Positions 35,201-44,588 of a DNA stretch of 64,000 nt are shown one piece after another. The stretch is from Plectosphaerella cucumerina (Eukaryota > Ascomycota > Sordariomycetes > Glomerellales > Plectosphaerellaceae). Numbering within the stretch: position 1 is the stretch's first letter; each line of letters begins with the position of its first letter. The translations under genes were made by a program, and so were the position numbers. A model generated the notes under the pieces. It saw only the letters and a list, made by a program, of their open reading frames with translations. It made no database searches and had not been told where the DNA came from. The stretch lies in the NCBI GenBank assembly GCA_020746995.1, contig JAGPXD010000006.1, forward strand, positions 496,001 to 560,000, in the 5' to 3' direction.

Positions 35201-35486
35201 CGAAGCGGAGCAGGCGGACGACGACGACGGAGATGAGGGCAAGGGCAAGAGCCGTTCGGACAAGAGCAGAGGCGGTATGTTGGACACCAACACGAACAGC
35301 AAGGCGCCGCTGGTCGTCCCCGCCAGAAAAAGCAGCTTGGCATACTCATCGACGGATGCTGACTTTATCATTGCCGCAGCCCCAACAGCCAAGGACATCC
35401 AAAAGGTGCGGCTGGCAGGTTTCCTCGCCGTTGAGGTCCGGAGCCGCCAGGTCCTGCTGAAGGCGCCGGTCTGGACGCTCGGGTAG
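32237..35486 (+). CDS. Gln-rich protein with conserved helical C-terminal region, function unknown
   Basis: Exons 32237-34361 and 34423-35486; 1062 residues to TAG. The start MPSFSRIGKHSNRSRDAL is the first ATG of the long frame. Residues 1 to about 700 are disordered: poly-Ser/Ala, many Gln tracts encoded by mixed CAG/CAA, RRLIRNIFSGK, and a DPRD repeat (DPRDQRDPRDPRDPRDP). The 61-base intron leads into a well-ordered, probably helical region (about 709-930), from LTKYKNVKRLFFDGKGQIEL through FNVRKDWKTLPPWLSRYVSQ to FNKCFHPGLSFELSRQLKDI. An acidic linker (EAEQADDDDGDEGKGKS) and a basic end follow. I do not recognise the family; the layout is common in fungal signalling or cytoskeletal scaffolds, which is inference. 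The frame continues past TAG (separate entry). Confidence 0.85.
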
Positions 35487-35639
35487 AGCCCGGCCCGTCG
35501 CGATCTGCCGCCGACAGCGCCCGAGCACGAACCCAAGCCCCCGGTCCGGCGGCGCACCGGGGACCGGCCCGCCAAGGGGGAGGAGTCGGCCCTGAGGCGG
35601 TTTAAGAGGGCTATGAGCAGGGGCCAGATCGCCGACTAG
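35487..35639 (+). other. In-frame coding-like tail after the Gln-rich gene TAG
   Basis: After TAG at 35484-35486 the frame runs 50 codons to TAG at 35637-35639, closely followed by another in-frame TAG. The predicted tail is charged and protein-like (PPVRRRTGDRPAKGEESALR, then RFKRAMSRGQIAD) and matches the basic character of the preceding residues. The stop sits in a hairpin loop: TCGGG (35479-35483) pairs with CCCGG (35489-35493) around TAGAG. Length alone is not significant in GC-rich DNA; composition is the main support. Confidence 0.5.
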
Positions 35640-36148
35640 ACCTAGGACCGCCTCGCGATTGACGAAGACTATGAGAGACACGACGATGGGTTTTCCGTTT
35701 TCTGTGACACCTTTTTTGCACGACGCTGAGCGATGGAGGTTGATGTGGCACGCTGTTCTCACGGGCAGGGCTACCGGGATGCCAGGATACCATGGGAGGG
35801 CGGGGCAAAATCTTTGCGTTCTGTTTGAGGATGGGAGGCATGGATGTATGTCTATACCTGTAGGCCTATGGAGACGTTGGGGGCAGGGACTACTGCGAAC
35901 CAGGTGCCCAATTCATGCGTGAGCTGGGCACCTGAGCTTGCTGCCCGTCTCGTTGCCCCGCGTTCCCCTAGAAATGACAATGGATTGAGGGGTTGAGCAG
36001 TTCGTTTCACCGCCTGCCTTTCCCGGTTCAGATGCTCGGGATACTGCCAACCCCCACCATCACAGCGTCAAAATAGTTCTCCTCCAAGGTCCCTGGTGAC
36101 ATTGACCAGGCATTCCACCACCCAAAACTGCCATATCCCTTCCTCAAA
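35640..36148. other. Interval between Gln-rich gene and EFM4
   Basis: About 500 bases between tandem genes: 3' UTR of the first and promoter of the second. No gene or repeat seen. Confidence 0.55.
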
Positions 36149-37024
36149 ATGGCATCCGAACAGCCCTCGCACCTCGAGCCCTCCAAGCTGGGCACCCGGG
36201 AATAGTACGCCATGCCCCCCTCACCGCTCCCTCCCTCGACTAACCCGTTTAGCTGGGACTCCCTCTACACAACCGAAATCACCAACCACGCCGCCGACCC
36301 CACAGACGAAGGAACCGTCTGGTTCGACGACGCCGACGCCGAAGCCCGCACCCTCGCCTTCCTCGACGGCATCACCGAATCCGCCTCGTTCGACCACGAG
36401 ATCCGTCGCGAGGACGCTTCCTTCCTCGACCTCGGCTGCGGCAACGGCAGTCTCCTCTTCGCCCTCCGCGACGACGGATGGCGCGCAGGCCGCATGTTGG
36501 GCGTGGATTACTCCGCGCGCAGCGTCGAGCTGGCGCGACAAATCGCCCGTGCAAGAAAGGAGGGACATCGGCCTGCTAAGAAGACTGATGACGAGGATGA
36601 TACCTCTGAAGAAGATGATGAACCTATGGAAGGGGTTGAGGATGAAGAACCGGAGACGGAAATCGAATTCGCGGAATGGGATGTCCTCCGCGGTTCATAC
36701 GACATTCCCCTCTCCGGCGCGCAGACTGCAGGATGGGACGTCGTCCTTGACAAGGGCACGTTTGACGCCATCTGCCTCTCTGACGAGATTGACGCGACTA
36801 CGGGCGCGCGCGCGTGCGAGGGGTACAAGGGTCGTGTTCTCCGCCTCGTTCGGCCGGGTGGTCTCTTCCTCGTGACGAGCTGCAACTGGACCGAGGAGGA
36901 ACTGGGGCGGTGGTTCGAGGGCGGGGGGTTCGAGAAGGTGGATCGGATCAATTATCCCAGTTTCCAGTTTGGGGGGGCAAAGGGCCAGGCGATTAGTACG
37001 CTTTGTTTCCGCAGGGAGGTGTAG
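36149..37024 (+). CDS. EFM4: eEF1A lysine methyltransferase EFM4 (METTL10-like)
   Basis: SAM-dependent class I methyltransferase that methylates a lysine of elongation factor eEF1A in the cytoplasm. Exons 36149-36204 and 36253-37024; 275 residues. The family N-terminus SKLGTREYWDSLYTTEI is only obtained by splicing a 48-base intron that divides the Tyr codon (TA|C). Starting at the ATG at 36212, inside the intron, would lose the conserved LGTRE. The SAM-binding motif FLDLGCGNGSLLF is at about 76-88, VVLDKGTFDAICLS is the post-motif region, and FLVTSCNWTEEELGRWF the late conserved block. An acidic stretch (DDEDDTSEEDDEPMEGVEDE) interrupts the fold after the SAM motif, as in fungal homologues. 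Assignment is firm. Confidence 0.93.
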
Positions 37025-37319
37025 ATGACCGTGGAATAGAACTGGATTGTCATGGAGCGAGCGCACGCTGATTGGAATCATGTTTTTCTTTCGTCAAGAC
37101 TAAAGCTTCGTTTTGTATCATACACGCCAATAAACCCCACGCTCGACCCCATGTCTAGGTAGCCACTTGCAATCCTCATCTATCTCCCCCTCTCCTAGTC
37201 GAGTCGCAGTTGGGGACAGAGCCGCAGCACCATGCGAACCCGCGCAAGTCGAGGGCCAATAAAGCGTGAACGATCTTGGGAATCCATGGAATTGCTTCAT
37301 TACGTCTGGTCTTGATCAT

Positions 37320-39716
37320 CTATGGTGATGTGTTCATGGGCTCGCCACCCGCAGCCGCTCCCGTGACCGAGTTGGCCGCGGTCGTGGCAAAGTAGCGCAC
37401 GTCCACGTCGTCATCCTTCTGCAGCTTCTCCAGCTTAGGCAGAATCCGCGTCTGGATGAGCTCCATGCCGCGGGGCGACGCCTCGAGCGTGACGCCCTCC
37501 TTCTCCAGGCTGTAGATGGTGCCCTTCTCGGGCAGGCGCCGCAGCACGTCGATGAGCACACCGTACGTCTTGGCAACGTTGAAACGGATGTTGGGGATGT
37601 CATCCTCGGCCAGCTTGTCGAGAAGCTGGGGCAGGATGCTGGTGGAGATGACCTCCATGCTGATGACAGGCGCGAGTGTCTGTGAGGGGTTAGTGAGCTG
37701 GCACGAGCTGTTAAAGAATGTTCGAAGCACTTACGGTGATAGCGAAGCACGTGGTCATCCTGTAGAGGTAGTTGGGGTGGTTGCCCATGGCCGTGACCTT
37801 GGGAATGATGGCCTCACTAGCCCACTCGACACCGAAGACCTCGGTAAGCTTCTTCAGGTTGTGCGTAGCGGCTTCGCGGATAGAGAAGACCGTGTCGCCC
37901 AGCCAGCTCATGCACAGGTTCGCCAACTTCTCATCGAAGAACTGGACACCGAGCTGGCTAGCGAGGAGCGGGATGTACTCGATGATCGCCAGCCTGACGC
38001 GCCACTGCTTGTCCTCGGCCAGCTGGATGATGGCGGGGAGCAGGGACTGGGACAGGAGCTCGATGCCGATGACTGTGTCTGGGATTAGCCAAGGGGGACT
38101 GGTTGTGGGACGTGGTGTGACGTACCTTGGTTGACAAGCTCGAGCTTCGAGATGATGTGCAGGCGAACCTCGGGGAACTCGTCCTTGAGCATCTGAAGGA
38201 ACATGGGCAGGAGGTGGTCGATGGTCCTGGTATGGTCAGTAGGCATTCCAGAGAGGGGCATAGCACGACTCACTCCTGCTTGCCCAGAATAGGGGCAAGG
38301 CCGCTGATCTGGGTGCCAAGGGCGGCACGGACGTGCTGCGAGGTGTCGGAGACGAGGTCCTCAACAGTGCCAATGACTTCGTTAAGAAGGACGGTACGGT
38401 CGATGAGGGCGCAGAATCCGGGTATTTGGCCGGCAATGGCTGTCCTGACCTCGGCCTCGCTGTCCTTGAGGAGCTTCACGAAAGCGGGGACGAGGTCCCG
38501 CGAGACGGTCTCGTCGTCGACAGCCTTGGCAATCTGTCGGGGGAGTCAGCACGGATAGCTTGTGACCTCGAGAAGGTCGGGAGCCTGGGGAGCTTCACCT
38601 TCTCGAACCGATCGGCAATCATGTAGCGGACCCTCCAGCTCTTGTCTTCAATCAGGGAGCGCAGCAGGGCCAGGAGCACGCCGTGGCTGGACTGTTGCTC
38701 CTTGGGGACGACCTCGGCGATGGAAATGAGGATCTCAACGGTAAGGAGACGCACACTGTCCTGGTCGTCCTGGGCGAGGTGCTGGAACAGGGGCATCATG
38801 TCGTCGACGGCGACGTCGGCGGTCATTTCCTTGACGAACTTGGCCATGTTGGTGGCGGCCTGGCGGCGGACCATGGGGGTCTCATCGTGAACGAGGGAGC
38901 TGAAGGTCTTCCTCAGCTCGTCCTGGGTGGCGGCCGAGACCTTGCTGTAGGGAGCGGTGAAGAGGCCGCAGCCCGACACCTTTGAGGTGAACCACTCGGC
39001 CTTGGAGAGGCGGAAGGTGAGGGGGATGAAGTATTCCTCGACTTGTGCGGGGGAGAGCTCGTTGCAGATCTTGTTGAGCGACTCGACAGCCTGGGATATG
39101 ACGTGGTCAGCCCTCGTGTCTGGCGCGAGAGGAGGCGGGGGGGGGGGGGGGGGATGCGGGGAGGAAGCTACGCACCTTGTCGCGGACGACGGGCTCCTCT
39201 ATCGCGGCGAGGTTCTCCAGAGGGGAGAGCAGAACGTGACCCCACTGGGGACCTCCGACGTACTCGATGAATCTTCCGAGCTCCTCGCTCAGAGCGACCA
39301 GGACCTCATCCTCGTCCTCGACGGATTCTGCGGCGGGGCACGGGTCAGCGACATGGATTGTGGCGGCGACGGTGGCGGCGAGGGGACAAACGAACCGTCC
39401 AGGAAGGGAATCAGCTCCTCGCGGGTGCGCTCGGCGCCGAGGGCCAGGGCGATGGTGGAGAGACGGTGAATGGCATTCAGACGGAGGAGAACATCGTCGT
39501 GCTGCGTGCGGCGGACATGCAATTAGCTACTGGTGCAGGCGACGAGGTTTTTCATGGCCGAGGCCGGGCGGCGAGGGGGACAAGAACGTGGTCGAAGGGA
39601 GGGAAAGGGAGGGGGCGCGGGGGACGGCCTCATTGACAGAGGTAGCGTACCTTGAGCTCGTCGATGAGGACGGCGATGGGATACAGCTCGTCGTTGGCAC
39701 CCGGACCTTCTGCCAT
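37320..39716 (-). CDS. TPD3: PP2A scaffold (A/PR65) subunit TPD3
   Basis: HEAT-repeat scaffold that joins the catalytic and regulatory subunits of protein phosphatase 2A. Exons: 39651-39716, 39396-39501, 39176-39327, 38599-39090, 38274-38533, 38126-38226, 37735-38072, 37320-37679; 624 residues, near yeast Tpd3 (635). Start [20 protein letters not shown]. Repeats with the PR65 pattern run throughout, e.g. [63 protein letters not shown] and [16 protein letters not shown]. The C-terminus extends past the last repeat ([12 protein letters not shown]). All eight exons keep phase. The third intron (39091-39175) carries a 17-base homopolymer. Divergent from YMR1, convergent with EFM4. Very secure. 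Confidence 0.96.
39137..39153 (-). repeat. 17-base poly-C (poly-G on +) in TPD3 intron 3
   Basis: Seventeen consecutive G on the + strand, so C17 in the TPD3 transcript, inside an 85-base intron. It is likely polymorphic, and the assembled length may be inexact. Confidence 0.9.
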
Positions 39717-41352
39717 GGCGATGGATGTGGAGTTGCGCGTCTAAAGAGGTCGAGGAAGTCGGAATGGGCGAGAGGGGGTATCGGCGATGGGATTTGACGC
39801 TCCGGGTGGGCGAGCGATCGAGGTGGGATCGCGTGCAGGTGGTGTGTGATGCAATGGGTTTTGGCAAAGCGGCAGGCCGGGTTTTGGGGGTGGAAGAATG
39901 GGGGGTGTAGTGGCTCTTGTTTTGGTACTGGATCGAGCAGGCGGGATAGGCGAGCCTGAGGGGAGGTACTGTAGTCGGGTCGGGTCTAGGGTCTGGGGTC
40001 GTGTGTCGTCGGCGGGTAAAGCAAACAAGGGTGATGAATGCGACAGAAGCTGACCGTACCTGGCGAGAGGGGCGACGGACGGCAGGTTCGACGGGATGAT
40101 TTATGGTGGTGGATGAGGTAAGGTGAGGTGAGGTGAGTTGAGAGATTGCGGCAGAGGAGAGGGATGGGTATTGGATCTGTCTGGTTTGGTCCAGGTCCAT
40201 GCCCCGTCTGAGGTGTGACTTGATCGGATGGACCTCTTGGTGCTTGCTTGTGCTTGTGCTGAGGGGGCGACCTGAACTGACACAGGGGACTGGGACCGCT
40301 GGAGCAACCAGGAAGCCCGCTGGCCAGCGAGTACCACAGAATTGTGCCCCACTACGCGCGGTGCTCGGACCACCTTGGGTTTGGCGAAGCTTTCCAGGTT
40401 CATCTGCAGCTGCTGGCGATGACGGCCCAAGCTGCCAGTCCACAGGAGGGGTCAGAAGCTGAGTGCCTGCGATATCTAAAATTGAACGAGGTATCCCTGA
40501 TATTTTGATAGCTTCCGCGATTTTTACGATGTCCGAATTTCGTCACTCAACCATGGCACATCACATGCATAGGTGGCTATCTTCCTCTGCTAGCCCGGTA
40601 CCTACCTGAGCTCTGTCAGGCTTAACCACATCAGGAGGCAATGGAAGGAACGCTCCCAAATATCACGACAAACCGACAACGACTTGAGATGCTGCCCAAC
40701 CCTGCTTCTCTCTGGGTGGTTGTTCGTCTACTACTTTCAAGCAAGATGTTTCCAGGTATGCTATCGTTGTTATTCGACACCTACAAACAAGACGAAAAGC
40801 ATCTAACACCCTTTGGCAGGATCGAAATGTTCATTTTCACCTTTCACCTTCTGATACCTCCAAAGCACGTGCCATCTCCCAGGCTGTCTGAGGCATGTGT
40901 GCTGCCGAGTGACAACCAGGTCAGGTGCGACATGGAATTGACGTCGGCAGCCCAGCTGAGTGAGGACGGCAGACAACCACGCCAGCCAACCGCCAGCCAA
41001 CCACCGAGGCGTATTCTCACGCAGCCCCGCGCTAGTGACGACTTTGGTGGGCACCTAGCTTGCCCGGCCCACGTCTTGGCCGCCTTCGGCTGACCCGACG
41101 CTTCAGTTGTGAGGGGCCTTGCGACTTCCATCGTTCTCGTCTTCGTCAATTCCCTACTCCCACTTACATCCCAAGCCGCGTCGCGCCCCTTCGGCTTCTC
41201 CCACAACCGATTATCTCGAAATCACCCTCCCCAGCCTCGACCCGTCTTCGTTACGATAATGCCCCGCATTCTTTCCCAACACTGATCTTCTGAATCTCTA
41301 AGCAAGTCATTTCGGGCCTCCGACGCCCTCTTGAGGGAGAGGTCCGGATACG
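39717..41352. other. Divergent promoter interval between TPD3 and YMR1
   Basis: 1.6 kb separating divergent genes. It has pyrimidine-rich stretches near both starts and a CACGTG at 40866-40871. No gene, RNA or mobile element seen. Confidence 0.55.
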
Positions 41353-43776
41353 ATGGATGTCAAGAAGGTACGCCGTCGCAACCCTCACTCGACCCTCCGA
41401 CCCCTCCGAAACTCCTCCTGACCCTATCGCGAACAGCTCGTCCAAGATGTGCAATGCATCAACGGAGGTCTGACCTCTACCGGCACCCTCCGGCTTACCG
41501 ATTTCCACCTCGTCTTCAGCGGCCCAGCGCCCGAGCAACACAATGGCAAGGACAAGGCCACCGATTCCGACAAAGCCCTGACGGCTCCCCCCAAGACCCG
41601 CGAATCATGGATCACCTACCCCATGATCGGCCAGTGCACAATCCGACCGACCCCTGCCTCCTCAGGCATTCCCAGCTCCATCCGACTCCGTTGTCGCGAC
41701 TTCATCTTTGTCGCGTTCAACTTCCCCGACGACAAGAGCGCCCGCGACGTCTTTGACTTCATCAAGAGCAGGACCTGCAAGCTTGGCACCGTTCAGAGCC
41801 TCTACGCCTTCAGCCACAAACCCTCAAAGCTGGAGCAGGCTGTCAATGGATGGGACCACTATGACCCCAAGGCCGAGTTCCGCAGACAGGGTATCAGCGA
41901 GAAGTCCCCCGACAAGGGCTGGAGGATCTCATGGGTCAACAAAGACTACACTCTCTGCGACACCTACCCGGCCATGCTGGTCGTTCCCTCGAGCATCTCC
42001 GATAACGTCCTCAAGTACGCCAAGGAGTACCGCTCCAGATGCCGTATTCCTGCCCTCAGCTACATTCACCCCGTCAACAACTGCTCCATCACCCGATGCG
42101 CACAGCCCCTGTCGGGTGTGACGAGGCGCAACAACATCCAAGACGAAAAGCTCGTCGCGGCATCGTTCGCTGTGTCTCCCCCAGGTGGCGCCATGGAGCT
42201 CCCCCCACCCCCGAGTGAGATTGACGAGATCGAGTCTCGCCTTACTGAGGCCGAGAAGCTCGACGATGAGATCTTGTCCTCGGCGCCCGTCATGTATGAC
42301 GAGAAGACGGGCCGACGCCTCATCTACGGAGCGCAGCAGAGCAACCTTATCGTGGATGCCCGCCCTGTCCTGAACGCTATGGTCAATCAAGTCCAGGGCA
42401 TGGGATCGGAGCCCATGGACAGGTACCCTTCGGCAAAGAAGGTCTTCCTCAACATTGAGAACATTCACGTCATGAGGAGCTCTCTCAACAGAGTCTGCGA
42501 TGCCCTCAAGGATGCAGACCTTTCCCCACTGTCGCCCAGTCGCCAGCTGCTCGCGTCCAGCGACTGGCTCAAGCACGCCCGCATGGTACTCCAGGGTTCC
42601 AGCCTGATCGCTCGCCAGGTCGGCATCCAGCACTCGCACGTCCTCATCCACTGCTCCGACGGCTGGGACCGGACCAGCCAGCTGAGCGCCCTTAGCCAGC
42701 TCATGCTGGATCCTTACTACCGCACCATGGATGGCTTCATCACCCTTGTCGAGAAGGACTGGGTTTCTTTTGGCCACATGTTTAGACTGCGTTCTGGCCA
42801 CCTGAACCACGAGAGCTCCTTCGTCGTCCAGAAGGACGGCATGGCTGGCGCGACCATCCAGCCCGGCGAGAACGACGGCCGCAGCGACGCCTTCCAGAAC
42901 GCCATTGCCAGCGCTCGTCGCTTCTTCGCCCAGAACAAGGACGATGGTGCTGACGCCGACTTGGCGGCGGAGGGCGCCACAGGCAAGATTGCAGAGGACG
43001 AGGCCACTGTGCCTAAGATGGTCAGCCCTGTGTTCCACCAGTTCTTGGACTGCGTGTACCAGATTCTTCGCCAATTCCCCAACCGCTTCGAGTTCAACGA
43101 GAGGTTCCTCCGCAGGCTCCTCTACCACCTGTACTCGTGCCAGTACGGCACTTTCCTCTACAACTCGGAGAAGCAGCGCCGTGACGCCCGACTGACGGAG
43201 CGAACGGCCTCAGTGTGGAACTACTTCCTTGCTCGCAGGGCTGAGTTCACCAACAAAGACTACGACGCCGTCATTGACGACCACGATAAGGATCGTGAGA
43301 GGATCATCATCCCCGACCTTGAAAAGATCCGCTGGTGGCACCAGTACTTCAACCGCACCGACGAAGAGATGAATGGAGATCTCAACGCTGCGGCAGCCGC
43401 TCAACTCTCCAAGGCCTCTGCCATGGCCAACTTCCAGCCGTCCTCGGATGTATCCTACGATCGAAGCCAGCCTGGAACCCCTCCCAACGACAAAAGAACT
43501 GGCACCAGCAAGCCCCCTCCAAGCCTGCCTACCACCCAGTCACTTGTCGGTGCCGTCGAGACGCCTTACGCGACCCTGACGCCCGACCACAACGTCAAGG
43601 CCAAGGGCATCCCGACACTACACAGAAGCGTGTCAGCCGAGAACGCAGGCGCCTTCTCTGCCCTTCGGGAAGGCATCGGCCGTGGCGTCAGCGCCCTCAC
43701 CGCACTCAGTGGTCGGACTCCAAACGACCCCCCAACCCAGCTACGCACGGAACAGGAGTTGCATCAAATGACTTAG
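41353..43776 (+). CDS. YMR1: Myotubularin-family phosphoinositide 3-phosphatase
   Basis: Hydrolyses PtdIns3P (and PtdIns(3,5)P2) on endosomal and vacuolar membranes. Exons 41353-41367 and 41437-43776; 784 residues to TAG. The first exon is only five codons (MDVKK), spliced over a 69-base intron onto LVQDVQCINGGLTSTGTLRL, the start of a PH-GRAM domain. The phosphatase domain contains GWRISWVNKDYTLCDTYPAM and the catalytic CX5R loop CSDGWDRTSQ, Cys near residue 411, followed by DPYYRTMDGFITLVEKDW and SPVFHQFLDCVYQILRQFPN. A low-complexity tail begins near 660. The frame continues for 116 protein-like codons after TAG, so the annotated end may be a nonsense or edited codon. The catalytic assignment is secure. 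Confidence 0.95.
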
Positions 43777-44127
43777 GGCGTCATGTTCGAACACTCGCAC
43801 GAGATTGCCTACGATCTCGTGGACCCTCCCCCGCCTGCCGACGTCATCAGCCTGGCCGAGACGTGCTCTTATGCGGGCACGATGCGGTCGACCAGCTCAC
43901 ACATTTGGGAGGACGACGTCGCTGCCATGGCCTGGGGCACCCGCGGCCAAATCGATTTCGACATCATCAGCCTCGGAAGCTCCGAATTCATCTCCCCCAT
44001 CGCCTCACCGGTCGTGGGAGCACAGAATGATGGCGAGGAGGACACGGCCCTGCTGGATAGCCTCACTTCCATCGACAGTGAGGATCCGGCGAAGGACCTG
44101 GACCTGGCTGAGGCCAAGTCGAACTGA
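43777..44127 (+). other. In-frame coding-like tail after the YMR1 TAG
   Basis: The frame is open for 116 codons from 43777 to TGA at 44125-44127. It reads as ordinary protein: GVMFEHSHEIAYDLVDPPPP, ADVISLAETCSYAGTM, WEDDVAAMAWGTRGQIDFDI, then an acidic end (DPAKDLDLAEAKSN). Codon use matches the upstream exon, with mostly C or G in third position. TAG (43774-43776) lies in the 7-base loop of a perfect 5-bp hairpin (ATGAC 43768-43772 with GTCAT 43780-43784). The octamer ACTTAGGG is the same as in the CBF1-like gene. I found no donor that would splice the stop out. An independent gene starting at the ATG at 43783 is unlikely, since it begins seven bases after the stop in the same frame. Confidence 0.72.
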
Positions 44128-44588
44128 TGGGGTCAAGTTCAGGTTGAACTGAAGACCGCGATGGACCAACACAAGGTCCAATAGAGGAAAAGGGATGGAT
44201 ATGGCTTGGGGAATGCTGCGATGACGTTGAGGGAAAGGCACATGGGGTGCCATGCTAGTAGACGGATCGGCGGCGTTCAGAGCTCAGGAAGTCCATGTTG
44301 TCTCCCGGCTTCACGCTTGCCGAGGAGACACCAGGGGGACTGGACTTGCATCCACGGCACGAGGCCCTCACCGGAGAGGGCGAATGCTACCATGATAGCG
44401 TTGTAAATTCATTCACGAGACCGCCCTATTCTTTGTGCACATTGGTGACCGGTGCCCGACGTACAGTACTTCTAGAAGCAGTTGGTCAGGTTTCGCTCCC
44501 TCTCTCCTGCGGACATGCCGCCCGTGCCCTCCCCCCGTAGATTTCATGTCGTCATCTCGCATTTTGTTTCATCCGCCTGCCTCATCGC
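44128..44588. other. Convergent 3' interval YMR1/FRS1
   Basis: About 460 bases between converging genes. Nothing beyond presumed 3' UTRs is seen. Confidence 0.6.

Noticed and set aside
36149..36252. An apparent TAG after LGTRE in EFM4, looking like another readthrough case
   Set aside because: The TAG spans a splice donor (TA|GTACGC). Removing the 48-base intron gives the conserved LGTREYWD, so no readthrough is needed.
37180..37319. Open frame of about 47 codons after the TPD3 TAG
   Set aside because: The PP2A scaffold is full length at the TAG, and the downstream sequence reads like 3' UTR.
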